64,000 nucleotides of DNA from JAIOQJ01 sp963718635 (GCA_963718635.1 OY970367.1:3782001-3846000), one strand, 5' to 3'. Shown: positions 18,128-28,068, counted from the first letter of the stretch. A program made the numbers and translations. Notes: generated by a model from the sequence alone, not told the origin.

Positions 18128-19741
18128 ATGCCCATTGCAATTGAAACGGCGGAAGGCGCCGCCTTCCTCATATCCGCCCTACTGGCAGGCCTGATTGCTG
18201 GCTTTGTCGTTGGCCGAGCAACGGTTCGGTCCCGCTTGCGCGTCGATGAGGCGCGCGTTCGCGATCTGGAAGCGCAAGCGGCTGCCCGCGCCGCGGCTAT
18301 TGTCGATCAAGCGGGCAAAGATGCCGAACGAACCGCGAAGGATGCCGAGCTGCGCGCAAAGGATGACATTTTCCATAAGCGCGAAGAGTTCAATCGCGAG
18401 ATGGAGGTCGCACGCACGGAGCTCCACGAAGCCGAGCGGCGACTCGACAAGCGCGAAGACGCCATTGAACAAAAGCAGCAGTCGCAGATCAAAAAAGAGC
18501 GCGTTCTGGAACAAGGGCAGAAGAAGTTAGCGGAACGGAAAGATCTGCTCGAGAAAAAGCAACGCGAAGTCGATGCCAGCGCCAAGGAACACGAAGATCG
18601 CCTGCGCGAACTATCGGGAATGACCCGCGATCAAGCCGAGAAGGTCTTATTGGAAAGGGTCGAACGCGACCTGACGGCGGAAATCGTTGCCCGCTTGCTG
18701 AAGCACGAGGAACGCTATAAGGCGGAAGGCGAACAAAAAGCCCGCGAGATTTTGGCGACATGCATCCAGCGGTACGCTTCGCAGCATACAGCGGATACGA
18801 CGGTGAGCACGGTCGATATCCCCAGCGACGACATGAAGGGGCGTATCATCGGCCGTGAAGGGCGAAATATCCGGACCTTCGAAAAGGCAACCGGCGTTGA
18901 CGTAATCGTTGACGACACGCCCGGCGTGGTCATCGTCAGTGCGTTCGACAATGTCCGGCGTGAGACGGCTCGGCTCGCCCTTACGAAATTGATTCAAGAC
19001 GGCCGCATCCATCCAACACGAATTGAGGAAGTCGTTGCCGAAACCCAGAAGGAAATTGAAAAGCACCTGCTGGAAGTGGGACGTGCGGCGGTGGAAGAGG
19101 CCGATGTCGGCGCGCCGGTCCATGAAAAAATTGTACATCTGCTCGGACGACTCAAGTTCCGCACCAGCTACAGCCAGAACGTTCTGCAACATAGCCTGGA
19201 AGTCGCGCACCTTTGCGGCATGATGGCGGCGGAGATCGGGCTAAACGCGCAACTCGCGCAACGTTGCGCGTTGCTCCACGACGTCGGAAAGGCAGCCGAC
19301 CATGAGATGGAGGGCGGGCATCCAAAGATCGGTGCGGAACTGGCCAAGCGCTACGGCGAAACGAGCAAGGAAGTGTTGCATGCCATTGCGGGCCATCACG
19401 ATGATGTCACCATCGATCATATCTATACCGTGTTGGTAGCGGCGGCGGATGCCATCAGCGCTTCCCGACCAGGCGCCCGCCGTGAGACGCTCGAGAAATA
19501 TGTCAAGAGACTGATCGATCTCGAAGCAGTTGCCTGCGGCTTCCCGGGCATCGAGCATGCGTACGCGATCCAAGCTGGTCGTGAACTCCGCGTGATTGCG
19601 AATTCGCATCAAACAACGGATGTTGAAGCGGTCAAAATCTGCCACGACATCGCGCGTGCGATCGAGCAACAGCTCGATTACCCGGGCGAAATCAAGGTAA
19701 CGGTGGTTCGGGAAACTCGTTCGGTGGAATTTGCCAAGTAA
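18128..19741 (+). CDS. rny: Ribonuclease Y
   Basis: 537 residues from ATG at 18128, with GAAGGAG upstream. Domains in order: one N-terminal membrane helix (about 11-30), a long charged coiled coil (about 35-210), a KH RNA-binding domain with GRIIGREGRNIRTFE (about 238-252), and an HD phosphodiesterase domain with ALLHDVGKAAD (His384-Asp385) and GHHDD. It is a membrane-bound endoribonuclease that starts mRNA decay. Length and architecture are standard. The gene stands alone and is followed by a tandem repeat. Confidence 0.96.
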   Translation: MPIAIETAEGAAFLISALLAGLIAGFVVGRATVRSRLRVDEARVRDLEAQAAARAAAIVDQAGKDAERTAKDAELRAKDDIFHKREEFNREMEVARTELHEAERRLDKREDAIEQKQQSQIKKERVLEQGQKKLAERKDLLEKKQREVDASAKEHEDRLRELSGMTRDQAEKVLLERVERDLTAEIVARLLKHEERYKAEGEQKAREILATCIQRYASQHTADTTVSTVDIPSDDMKGRIIGREGRNIRTFEKATGVDVIVDDTPGVVIVSAFDNVRRETARLALTKLIQDGRIHPTRIEEVVAETQKEIEKHLLEVGRAAVEEADVGAPVHEKIVHLLGRLKFRTSYSQNVLQHSLEVAHLCGMMAAEIGLNAQLAQRCALLHDVGKAADHEMEGGHPKIGAELAKRYGETSKEVLHAIAGHHDDVTIDHIYTVLVAAADAISASRPGARRETLEKYVKRLIDLEAVACGFPGIEHAYAIQAGRELRVIANSHQTTDVEAVKICHDIARAIEQQLDYPGEIKVTVVRETRSVEFAK

Positions 19742-19770
19742 TCGCCCATTAGCCGCGAGTCTCTGCCGAG

Positions 19771-19878
19771 CGCTCCGCAGAGCGTCGCGGCTAACCAGCG
19801 CTCCGCAGAGCGTCGCGGCTAACCAGCGCTCCGCAGAGCGTCGCGGATAACCAGCGCTCCGCAGAGCGTCGCGGCTAA
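19771..19878. repeat. Four tandem 28-bp GC-rich repeats
   Basis: Units of CGCTCCGCAGAGCGTCGCGG plus CTAACCAG begin at 19771, 19799, 19827 and 19855 (last one cut short). The third has GATAACC instead of GCTAACC. Each unit holds a GCTCCGCAGAGC-type hairpin and the GCGTCGCGGCTAA motif seen elsewhere in the window. No spacers. Confidence 0.85.
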
Positions 19879-19893
19879 TAAGCTTGGTATTAT

Positions 19894-21126
19894 TCAGGCC
19901 GCGGCCGCATGTGGTGATTCAATGGGCAGGCGGACCACAAATTCGCTGCCTCGGTCGGTGCCGGCACTGAACGCTTCAACGGTTCCGCCGTGCAATTCTA
20001 CAAGCGCCCGCACCAGAGAAAGCCCAATGCCCAACCCGCCTTGCGCATCGATCGCGCGAGCGATCAACTTGCGAAAACATTTCAAAAATTCGGGGAAGCA
20101 GTTCGCTAGGGATGCCGATGCCCGAATCGCGGACTTTGATTACGAGGGAGCGTTCATCGACTTCGGCTGCGACAGCGATTTTGCCGCCTGGCTCCGTATA
20201 TTTCGCTGCGTTGTTGAGCAGATTCATCAACACTTGAGTGATGCGAGTTGAATCACCTTGAAAAATGACTTGCTGGCTAGGCAGCGAGACGTTTAGTTCA
20301 TGATTCGAGGCATCAATAAGAGGACGACTTCCCTCGATAGCCCCGGCAATCAACGGCTCGAGCGAGATGCTTTCCATTCGCAGTTGAATCTTGCCGCGGG
20401 TAATGCGCGAGATGTCCAAAAGGTCATCGATCAGTCGGACCATATGGCTGACTTGACGTTCCATCATTGCGCGGCCACGTTCAATTGTTGAAGGCTTATC
20501 GACACCAAGCCTCATGATTTCCAAAGCATTTCGGATGGGAGCTAAAGGGTTGCGAAGCTCGTGTGCCAAAGTCGCTAGAAATTCGTCCTTTCGACGGTCG
20601 ACCTCGCGCAGAGCTTCTTCGCGCGCTGTCGCTCACGAATTTCGCGCTCGAGAACTAAATTTGTTTTTGCTAACTGCGCGGTACGCTCGCTTACTCGACG
20701 CTCCAGGTCTTCTTCACTTTGCTTGTTTTGAATGGCATACCGGATTGCCCGTTCGAGAAGGGTTGAATCGAGCCGGCCTTTTTCGAGGTAGTCGGCCGCA
20801 CCGGCTTTCATGGCCGCGTAATCGATTTCGCGTTGCCCCTGACCCGTGAGCAAGATCATGGGAATGGCTGAAGCATGCTGTTGGGCCTCACGAATGAGAT
20901 CCAAACCAGTGCGAGCGCCCAGCCTATAATCTACAAGGACGACTTCATATGCACCGCTACTGATTTTTTCCAAGGCCGATTCTGTGTCTGCCTGCCATTC
21001 GACTTCGTAATCGGTTGAACTGATCTCTTCCAAAAGGTCGCGCGTAAGGAAAAAGTCGTCTTCGTCGTCGTCGATTAGCAGGACGCGAACAACGCGCTTA
21101 GAAATCGGAGACGCCGTTTCGGCCAT
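19894..21126 (-). CDS. Response-receiver/histidine kinase hybrid, two frameshifts
   Basis: About 410 residues after correction. An N-terminal receiver domain (VRVLLIDDDEDDFFLTRDLL, phospho-Asp in EVVLVDYRLG, Lys in KGRLD) is followed by a coiled linker, a HisKA box (LAHELRNPLAPIRNALEIMR, His as phospho-acceptor) and a HATPase domain (NLLNNAAKYTEPGG, VRDSGIGIP, GGLGIGLSLVRALVELHGG). Breaks: one G missing near 20600 (AKKLCARS should be AEEALREVDRRKDEF), and one extra base near 20065 (RSRDRCARR should be RRAIDAQGG). The start at 21126 overlaps the preceding receiver gene by 29 bases, so the two act in one pathway. Signal unknown. Confidence 0.82.
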
Positions 21127-21569
21127 TTGGCAACTCCACAATTTCGAGCCAATACTTCCCCAGCACTTGGATCACCTCAAGCAGCGAGGCAAAGGTGACG
21201 GGCTTGGTGATGTATGAGGCGACCGACAGATCATAACCTCGTAAGATATCTTCTTCGGCTTTCGACGTGGTCAGAATCACCACTCGTAAAGTGCCGCAGC
21301 TGCGCATCAGCCTTAATCTCGCGTAATGCTTCCCAGCCATCTTTTCGCGGCATATTCAGATCGAGCAATAACAGGCCCGGGCGGGGAGACGACTCAGGGT
21401 CCGCGAACTTGCCGCGATGGTAGAGGTAGTCCATCAACTCTACTCCGTCTTCAACGAAACGGAGGTCGTTCCCAAGTCGGCTTTCGTCGAATGCTTCCTT
21501 TGTCATCTGCCTGTCGTCGGCGTCATCGTCAGCCATCAGAATTGTGATCGGCCGGGGATTCTTACCCAT
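21098..21569 (-). CDS. Rcp1-like single-domain response regulator, frameshifted
   Basis: About 155 residues. ITILMADDDADDRQMTKEAF holds the acidic pocket, LLLLDLNMPRKDGWEALREIK the phospho-Asp, and VVILTTSKAEEDI with SYITKPVTF the Thr/Ser and Lys switch residues. As first read it derails at AQLRHFTSGDSD and stops at 21231; removing one C near 21293 gives AQLRTLRVVILTTSK and a stop at 21098. It has no output domain. It lies first in a two-gene unit with the hybrid kinase, so it probably exchanges phosphate with it. Confidence 0.83.
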
Positions 21570-21674
21570 AAATCAATCGCCTTATCTTGAACAATCATCA
21601 ATAGCCTCTGGCAATTTATGACTTCGCGCGTGTGGTTCCAGTAAATCTACCTCGTGCCGCCCCAAGGGGGCTGA

Positions 21675-22121
21675 TTAGGCGGCCATCGCGATAAGTCGAT
21701 CGAGAACCTCCATGTGCAACTGAGATTTAGGCAAGAGGAAACCGGCGATCAGATCGCGGCATTCTTCATCGACAGTATCTTCAGCAAGCACATCCTCAAA
21801 AGCGTCTCGGCCATGCTCTTCACCACGTCGCAATGCCGCAAGGGTGCTGCGCCGACCGATCAAGCGCGCGGTTCCTGTGACCGCGGCGGCGAAGTAACCC
21901 CACGGTCCCGACGAAACTGCTGGCCAGCCATCCTGGTCGATGATATGTTGCCTTAGTAATTCGGCCGCCTGCCGATGCTGGTCACATAAGTGTCGTAAAG
22001 TGCCTTTCTGTGGCAATCCGTCGAACATTGTCAAAGCAAATTCGTAACTTTCAATTGCTGACAATTCTCCGCGCAATAGCGCGTTCAGCGGCTCAACGCT
22101 AGTTTCCATCAACAGTGCCAT
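21675..22121 (-). CDS. DUF2383 ferritin-like four-helix protein
   Basis: 148 residues from 22121 (MALLMETSVEPLNALLRGELSAIESYEFAL), with GGAGA upstream; a longer reading from 22241 lacks a ribosome-binding site. RGELSAIESYEFAL and HRQAAELLRQHI carry ferritin-like Glu and His residues. The rest, including GSGPWG-like and LRRGEEHG blocks, fits the DUF2383/PA2169 family, proposed to bind metal. Role uncertain; possibly stress-related, in line with the small proteins downstream. Confidence 0.72.
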   Translation of the reverse strand: MALLMETSVEPLNALLRGELSAIESYEFALTMFDGLPQKGTLRHLCDQHRQAAELLRQHIIDQDGWPAVSSGPWGYFAAAVTGTARLIGRRSTLAALRRGEEHGRDAFEDVLAEDTVDEECRDLIAGFLLPKSQLHMEVLDRLIAMAA

Positions 22122-22363
22122 ATTGTCTCCATGACGCGAACTGACATCCGCATTTGTATTTGCTGTCGGCTTGGGTCGGTAGATATACGCAAATTCAATG
22201 CCGTGCTTTTGCCACGAGAATGCCAAGGAAATGCCGTACAAGATTGCGCAGTCCGCTGCGCTATGCTAAGAATAGGAACGCTTGTTTGAAGTGATGCAGC
22301 ATGCGGACGGCATCATTGTTGCCCACTGGCGCAATTCGAAACACAGGGCCGTGGGAGTTATTA

Positions 22364-25300
22364 ATGCGATTTGATACTTGGACCGTGACGCTCAATCAAG
22401 CGCACTCGACTTACGTGATTCTTTCATCGCTCGCTGCTTTGTTTGTTTTCGTAGGTATTTTGCTGGTCATTGGCTGGTTGCAGAGGCTGATCGGATTTAT
22501 CGGCGCGTGCATTGCTGGGGGCATCGCGCGGGGTTTTCGAGTCTGGGAGCGAACCCTCTCCTGGGCTCGGTGGCCGACGTACTTCTTGCTCGTCGTTCTG
22601 TTGCTTACGCTGGGCATCCGGGCCGTTCAGTTCGGTTACGACTGGGCGGGTCTTCTTATCTCACTGACACTGCTGACGGCTGGGGCATCGGCATGTCTGG
22701 CGTTTATGTTTATCTCCATCGAACGGGACCAAGTAGTGCGGGGTCATAAGGCCGTTCATGATCCGGGTAAAGGCCAGGAACTCGCACGACACGTAGCGAA
22801 ATATGGTGATCGGCTCGGGCCCGTGATGCTTGCCATCTCCGCGCCTGCTACGGTGGCCGCCTTCGCCCTATTGAATCAATCCCTTTACGAGACGTTTGGC
22901 GCTTCATGGTACTCGATACTCGATCCGGACGGGCGTCCCAAATATCTCGATTTTCTTGCCTATTCACTAATAAATTTATTACGGGTGGTCGATGTGCTGG
23001 AGCTGTTTCGTTCATCCGCGTTTCTAAACTTCAGTTTTGTCCGGCAGGCGGCTTGGCCTGCTGCCGGTCTGCTCGTTGCCTTCAAATCGTTTTTTACCTT
23101 AGTATTGCTGCAGCAGATCATGGCTGCTTTGCGCGAACAGCGATTGATGTGGCAGATGGTCGAAGATTTCTGGAGTCCACATCCTCCGATTCACGAGCGT
23201 GCGCGCCGGGCGCTGAACCAATTTGGCCCACTCGCTATTGCACCGGTGATGAAGTCGCTGGGCGCTGCCAAATCACTCACGCGAGAGCAACGTGAAGAGC
23301 TGCCCCAAGTGATGGCTGAGATTGGTCCGCTCGGCATCGTGCCGCTGCTCTATTACGTCTTCGATAAGCGTGAGACCGTGCGCGGAGTCGCGGCTGTAGC
23401 CCTTGGCCAATTGCGTGCGGCTAACGCGATCCCCGCTCTGGCCGAGCTCTGTAACGACGATAACGACGCGGTGCGTGCTTGCGCGGTTGAAGCCCTCGGG
23501 CTGATCGGCGAAACCCACACGACGGCAGGCGGAAATGGCGCGATCGTCGCGAAACTTAAACGACGTCGATTAATAGCGGCGTTGAATAAGAGCGGACGGC
23601 TTACGATGCGCGCGATGCGGCATTTGCGTCAGAAATGCAGTCGAGCAATGGGGAGGCCCCAGCGCTTTCATCCAGGCTTAGTAACCGATCTTGCCGATTG
23701 CTGTATTCAGGCAGTTCGCAAAGGGCTTCGTGATGAATCAGCGTCCGTGCGCGGCCAGGCGCTAATTGCCTTGAGTCGGATCGGGCCGGCTGCGTTCTCC
23801 GCCAACGACGAGCTGATCGCGCTTCTTGACAATGGATCCGACCAAGAACGGTCGCTTGCGAGCACTGCTTTGAGCAGGACGGGAGCGCCGGCCGCAATTG
23901 CAGTCCCGGCCTTGGTCAAAGCCAGTGGCGATGCTAATCCGGTGGTCCGAACGGCTGCCGTTCTGGCTGTTGGACTTTATCAAGAGCAGGCGAAAGATGC
24001 TGTTCCTTCTCTAATTGCACTCTTGGACGACCCCGATGAGCGTGTCCGCGATGCGGCGTCGGGCGCCATTCAGCAGATCGGCGTTTTGAGCGAAGAGGCT
24101 ACGCAGGCTTTTGAGGAAAATCTGGCGCATCCAGATAACCTTCGCCGGGCTCAAGCCGCGGAGACACTCGGCGGTATGGGTGAAGCCGCCGAGTCGGCCG
24201 CTCCCGCGTTAGTTGATTCGCTCAAGGATGACAACGATCTGGTTCGCGGCAAAGCAGCCGAAGCGCTCGGCCGAATCGGCGAGGGCGCTGCCGAGATTGC
24301 CGTCGTCCCTCTGCGCGAATCGATGCACGATGAAGACAACGTGGTTAAAGCGAAGGCCGCCGAGGCACTCGGGCAAATGGGCGAACAGGCACTCTCGGCA
24401 ATTCCCGAATTGCTTGAAGCTTTGAGCAATAGTAATGCAGAAGTGCGCAGTCGTGCTGCCGAAGCGTTGGGACATCTGCAGGCTGTCGAAGCACAGCCCC
24501 AGCTCGCTCTTGCATGCCAGGATGATGACACCACGGTGCGAGTTTTCGCCGCCCGCGCGTTAGGCGAGATCGGCGGGCGAGATACGGAAACGATGGAGGT
24601 CTTCATGAGCCTTCTCCGCGATCCGGCGCCCCAAGTTTGCGCGGAGGCGGCGGAGGCCTTGGTCCGCCATGCTGAAACGCTGGATGAGAAACGTTTGGCT
24701 GCCGTCGCTGCCTTGTTGGAGGATGAAAATGACGAAGTCGTCGTTCGGGTCTTGAACGTTATTCCTCGCGTCGGGCCGGGCGCGTTTGCATTGCTGCGAG
24801 CCGGGCTGCAATTGAAGCTAGCGGAAGAGATGAACGGCGCGGTGTCGGCCGCTGCTGCGAATGCACTGGGTCGATTCGGGGCCGCAGCCAAGGATGTTGG
24901 ACCAGAGTTGGCCCGTGCCGCATTGACGGGTAACGTTCATGCACGCCAAACCGCTTTACGCGCGCTCACCATGATATTGCCGCCGGATGCAGCTAAATTT
25001 CTCGCGACTGGTCTGCACGATGCCGAGGTTGTCGTTCGTCGCCAAGCCTCTGCGGGGCTAAGCAAAATCGTTTCGCCACCGCTGGAAATTGTTCCCGACC
25101 TGCTTGACGCGTTGAACGATCCTGACCCTCGCGTTCGGGCGAACGTGTTGACAACTCTTGCGCGGGTGGACCCTTTTCCGACTCAAGCTGAAGATGTCAT
25201 CGTCAGTCAGGCGAGCTCTCCATCAGTAGCTGTCCGTCGCAGTGTAGCAGTGGCTTTAGCTCATGTGGAAAGCACGCAGAGTCGCGGAGTATTACAGATT

Positions 25301-25504
25301 TTGGCCGAAGATTCGAACGCCCGTGTGAAACAAGCTGCCGGAACTTCGCTGGCCGTTCTGGATTCGAAGTCGGTTCAGGTCCTTGAAAACGAAATCATAG
25401 CGCTACCGGCGGAAACAGAGGCGTCGCCCCCCGCGGTCGAGGTAACTTTGTCGCCATCAGGCGAGCTAACCCCGCAGACTGATGAATTTACCGCAAGGGC
25501 GTAA
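22364..25504 (+). CDS. Large membrane-anchored HEAT-repeat protein
   Basis: 1046 residues from ATG at 22364, with GTGGGAG upstream; an ATG at 22301 lacks one. Four to six membrane helices lie in the first 270 residues. Then come about twenty HEAT/PBS-lyase-type repeats of 30-37 residues, each with the pattern DD-xxVRxxAAEALGxxG, reaching near the C-terminus, which ends in an acidic Thr/Pro-rich tail. HEAT arrays form scaffolds for protein binding; no enzyme motif is seen. It is presumably a platform at the membrane. Partner unknown; the gene is isolated. Confidence 0.85.
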   Translation: MRFDTWTVTLNQAHSTYVILSSLAALFVFVGILLVIGWLQRLIGFIGACIAGGIARGFRVWERTLSWARWPTYFLLVVLLLTLGIRAVQFGYDWAGLLISLTLLTAGASACLAFMFISIERDQVVRGHKAVHDPGKGQELARHVAKYGDRLGPVMLAISAPATVAAFALLNQSLYETFGASWYSILDPDGRPKYLDFLAYSLINLLRVVDVLELFRSSAFLNFSFVRQAAWPAAGLLVAFKSFFTLVLLQQIMAALREQRLMWQMVEDFWSPHPPIHERARRALNQFGPLAIAPVMKSLGAAKSLTREQREELPQVMAEIGPLGIVPLLYYVFDKRETVRGVAAVALGQLRAANAIPALAELCNDDNDAVRACAVEALGLIGETHTTAGGNGAIVAKLKRRRLIAALNKSGRLTMRAMRHLRQKCSRAMGRPQRFHPGLVTDLADCCIQAVRKGLRDESASVRGQALIALSRIGPAAFSANDELIALLDNGSDQERSLASTALSRTGAPAAIAVPALVKASGDANPVVRTAAVLAVGLYQEQAKDAVPSLIALLDDPDERVRDAASGAIQQIGVLSEEATQAFEENLAHPDNLRRAQAAETLGGMGEAAESAAPALVDSLKDDNDLVRGKAAEALGRIGEGAAEIAVVPLRESMHDEDNVVKAKAAEALGQMGEQALSAIPELLEALSNSNAEVRSRAAEALGHLQAVEAQPQLALACQDDDTTVRVFAARALGEIGGRDTETMEVFMSLLRDPAPQVCAEAAEALVRHAETLDEKRLAAVAALLEDENDEVVVRVLNVIPRVGPGAFALLRAGLQLKLAEEMNGAVSAAAANALGRFGAAAKDVGPELARAALTGNVHARQTALRALTMILPPDAAKFLATGLHDAEVVVRRQASAGLSKIVSPPLEIVPDLLDALNDPDPRVRANVLTTLARVDPFPTQAEDVIVSQASSPSVAVRRSVAVALAHVESTQSRGVLQILAEDSNARVKQAAGTSLAVLDSKSVQVLENEIIALPAETEASPPAVEVTLSPSGELTPQTDEFTARA

Positions 25505-25625
25505 TTCGCACGATAGGGGATGTTCGCTTGGCTTTCGGCACGCCGGTTGCAATCCGTTAAGAAGCGATTAATAATTCAACATGCCTTCCAAGTTGTTTTC
25601 GAACAACTCAAACAGGAGACTTATC

Positions 25626-25808
25626 ATGCTTCGTCTTGCTCTAACGTTTCTACTGATTTCGCTGGTTGCCGCTCTTTGTGGATTCGGCGGCGTAGCCAGC
25701 CTTTCCTTCGAAGGCGCACGAATCCTGTTCTTTATTTTCCTGGTCTTGGCTGTAGTATTCTTTGTCGGCAACCTTTCGAGAGGTACGACACCAAAAAACT
25801 TGGTATAG
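25626..25808 (+). CDS. DUF1328 small membrane protein (YtjA-like)
   Basis: 60 residues from ATG at 25626 (MLRLALTFLLISLVAALCGFGG), with CAGGAG upstream; an ATG at 25581 would add 15 charged residues. Two hydrophobic helices (5-25 and 33-53) with the FGG turn are the DUF1328/YtjA hallmark. Function unknown; often found with stress genes. A strong terminator follows 17 bases after the stop. Confidence 0.85.
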   Translation: MLRLALTFLLISLVAALCGFGGVASLSFEGARILFFIFLVLAVVFFVGNLSRGTTPKNLV

Positions 25809-25825
25809 CTCGCGTACAAAACTGA

Positions 25826-25856
25826 AAGAACGGACCGAATGGTCCGTTCTTTTTTT
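25826..25856 (+). terminator. Rho-independent terminator after the DUF1328 gene
   Basis: A 12-bp perfect stem (AAAGAACGGACC / GGTCCGTTCTTT) with loop GAAT, ending in a T run. It reads well in both directions in part but is placed for the forward gene. Confidence 0.92.
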
Positions 25857-25915
25857 AATCTTTAACAGGTTATTTCGAACAACACAACTGAATCTAGCAA
25901 TCCACTTTAGATGAT

Positions 25916-26458
25916 TTACGTTCGATCGGCGTAAACGATGTTCTCAGCGCCGTGCTTTTCGAAATAGGTCTGAATCGTCGTGGCATCTTCGTCCGTTCGC
26001 GGCGATACTCCAAATACAACCCCACCAGTGTTTAGCGCTTCTTCATAAGCTTTGGCATTCGATTCTGGAATGCCGAGCCCGATGAGCCCGCCGACTATTC
26101 CTCCCGCCACTGCACCCGCGCCGCCGGCTGCAAGACCGGCCAGGAGCGGGCCGGCAACCATCAGGCCAAGCCCGGGAATCACTACGCCTGCGCTCACAGT
26201 CAGGAATAGTGCGCCAAGCGTAGCGCCGATGGCCGTTCCAACTGTTCCACCGGTAGCCACTCCTTCAAGAGCATGATCGCCACTCTTAATTTTGCCTTCT
26301 GTGCCCGAGTCCCCGAAGGACGACCGCGTCCGATCGGACATGAGAATGTTGATATCGCTGCTGCTATAGCCGCGTTCCTGAAGCCACTCATAAGTCCGAT
26401 TTGCTGCAGCACGGTCGCGCACCACTGCCGTCAGCATTTTTTCTTTTTTGGACATCAT
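25916..26458 (-). CDS. YflT-like general stress protein
   Basis: 180 residues from 26458 (MMSKKEKMLTAVVRDRAAANRTYEWL), with AAAGAGGG upstream. N-terminal YflT-like fold (EWLQERGYSSSDINILMSD). The middle is a long Gly/Ala-rich hydrophobic stretch (about residues 70-135), as in glycine-zipper proteins that insert in membranes. The C-terminal block EALNTGGVVFGVSPRTDED...YFEKHGAENI is typical of the group. Likely induced by stress (family inference). Convergent with the DUF1328 gene. Confidence 0.75.
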   Translation of the reverse strand: MMSKKEKMLTAVVRDRAAANRTYEWLQERGYSSSDINILMSDRTRSSFGDSGTEGKIKSGDHALEGVATGGTVGTAIGATLGALFLTVSAGVVIPGLGLMVAGPLLAGLAAGGAGAVAGGIVGGLIGLGIPESNAKAYEEALNTGGVVFGVSPRTDEDATTIQTYFEKHGAENIVYADRT

Positions 26459-26818
26459 TAACCCTCTTTCGTCGGAGAGAAGACTTTTTGCAAACAGTTT
26501 GCAATGCAGCCTCTCTCGTAATGTATTCGACCTAGGGCAACCGACATGCCAAACTAAGAGGCGTGTACTGACAGGCACTAGGAGTAAGCAGATTGTTGCT
26601 CAGTAGGGGAAGGCCGGACATTGTTGCCGTCTTCTTACGATATCGCGAAAACCGTCCCGACTCAGATATACAGCAGCCACCTCTTCATCTTGAAACGTCC
26701 ACTCGGTCAGCATGTCGCGGTTGGCATCGCCGCCGTACGCACGACTGCGAGAGTTTCTTCTGCCGGAGGATTTCGAATCCACTGTGCACCCGCCACACTG
26801 ACAGTTTGCCGACTGTTG

Positions 26819-26848
26819 TTGACAACTTGGGCGGTCAGGCTTTATAGT
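26819..26848 (+). promoter_or_regulatory. Candidate sigma-70-type promoter
   Basis: TTGACA at 26819-26824 and TATAGT at 26843-26848 with an 18-base spacer. It points toward a short open frame starting at 26921. Only the sequence match supports it. Confidence 0.4.
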
Positions 26849-26920
26849 CTCTCTCTCACTCGCTGCACACCTTGCCCGTAGCTTTTTGACACTGCTATCG
26901 CTTTCACAGGAAAAAATACG

Positions 26921-27052
26921 ATGATGCGATCCAAGGATTGGGCCGCGCTCTGGGAACGGATTTCGCGATGGTTTCACGGTCAACGAGTCACCGTGAAAGC
27001 CTCGGCGCCCCAAAAGCCTTCGCGCGATTGTCTAAGACGCACGCAGCATTAA
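26921..27052 (+). CDS. Possible 43-residue protein
   Basis: ATGATG at 26921 follows CACAGGAAAAAATACG, a plausible ribosome-binding site, and a candidate promoter at 26819-26848. The product MMRSKDWAALWERISRWFHG... is basic and tryptophan-rich, with a possible amphipathic helix. No homolog is recognised, so it may be chance. Apart from this and the promoter I see nothing in 26459-27239. Confidence 0.3.
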   Translation: MMRSKDWAALWERISRWFHGQRVTVKASAPQKPSRDCLRRTQH

Positions 27053-27239
27053 CTTTCAACGCCCGGCCTCCATCAGGCCGGCATCAATGTACTGTCCGCC
27101 TGTCGTTTGCCGGCAGTGGATGGCGATCGTATTTACGCCGGCCTTCAACGCGCGACGGCTCTCGGCGGTTAACGGCGTGTCCGTGTAGAACGTGAAGCCG
27201 CCCAAAGCGCGCGGCGAGTACGCCGTTGATATAATTACT

Positions 27240-27304
27240 GGCGCGGAAATAAGTGTGGCCTTTCGCGGAGCGAAAGGCGACCAATTCGCTAAATTAGTTT
27301 CGCG
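27240..27304. repeat. Half copy of the CGCCTTTCGC MITE-like element
   Basis: It shares GCGC-GAAATAAGTGT, the CCTTTCGCGGAGCGAAAGG hairpin, an AATT-rich linker and GCGGATACTAA with the element at 48692-48790, but holds only one of its two hairpin halves. Confidence 0.65.
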
Positions 27305-27319
27305 GATACTAAGTAGAGA

Positions 27320-27718
27320 TCACCGTCCGCCCTTGGCTTTGCGTTTGGGTGAACGGCTCTCGGCGGCGTCGGCCTTGAGGTTCGCTTGCCGAACCGCGCC
27401 GGCAACGCCTTGCGACATGACTCGGGCAGCCACGGTTTTCTTCTTAGCAGCAGGCGCTGTGGCCGTCGCAGCAGGCTCGGCTTTCGCTTTTTTCGGCTCG
27501 GCCGGTTTTTTCTTCTCAGCAGGCTTTGCTTCCGGTTTTGTCTCAGCGGGCTTTGCCTCGGCAGGCTTTTCTTTCGCCTCGGTCGGCTTGCTCTCCAATC
27601 CAAGCGCCCTGCCGACCGGATGAATAACGTGGTCCTCAGCCGCCGTGGCCACGGTGGCCGCAGCTTCTTTGATCGCCTCAACCACTTTACCGACCGTGCT
27701 CTTTTTCTTTGCCGCCAT
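27320..27718 (-). CDS. Lys/Ala/Pro-rich histone H1-like protein
   Basis: 132 residues from 27718 (MAAKKKSTVGKVVEAIKEAAATVATAAEDH), with GGAGC upstream. A short helical N-terminal part is followed by a low-complexity region of AKPAE/KPE/KKPAEPKK repeats (about 45-95) and a basic C-terminus (SPKRKAKGGR). The composition is that of bacterial H1-like nucleoid proteins; DNA binding is an inference only. No close partner gene. Confidence 0.6.
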   Translation of the reverse strand: MAAKKKSTVGKVVEAIKEAAATVATAAEDHVIHPVGRALGLESKPTEAKEKPAEAKPAETKPEAKPAEKKKPAEPKKAKAEPAATATAPAAKKKTVAARVMSQGVAGAVRQANLKADAAESRSPKRKAKGGR

Positions 27719-28068
27719 GACTTTTGCTCCATGCATACAGGCACCTGAAGGCAACGGTGTCCACCTCAGACGCCGTCCCCTGACGATTGCCTCATTCTAT
27801 TGATTACGCGGAAACTGCTTGAGCGCAGCGCGACTAGATGGCGTCTCTCAATCGCTGCGCAGTTCACTGTGGCCGCGTTCGTTAGAAGGGGCGAATGACA
27901 ACATGTCTTACGCGAATGCGACAACAGATTCGTGCCGTGACATACGTGCCGGCCAGCTTGACGCTCGAAAAAACATTTCTTCGGAACAGTGCGCCTAAGC
28001 TAGTGCATGGGATTTCGCGAAAGTGCGTTCAACGAGACCTCGTTAGCCGCGACGCGAAGTGAGTTCAC

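Noticed and set aside
19771..19878. CRISPR array of 28-bp repeats
   Set aside because: Repeats abut with no spacers.
24151..24891. 246-residue reverse frame inside the HEAT gene
   Set aside because: Ala/Ser-rich shadow of the forward HEAT repeats.
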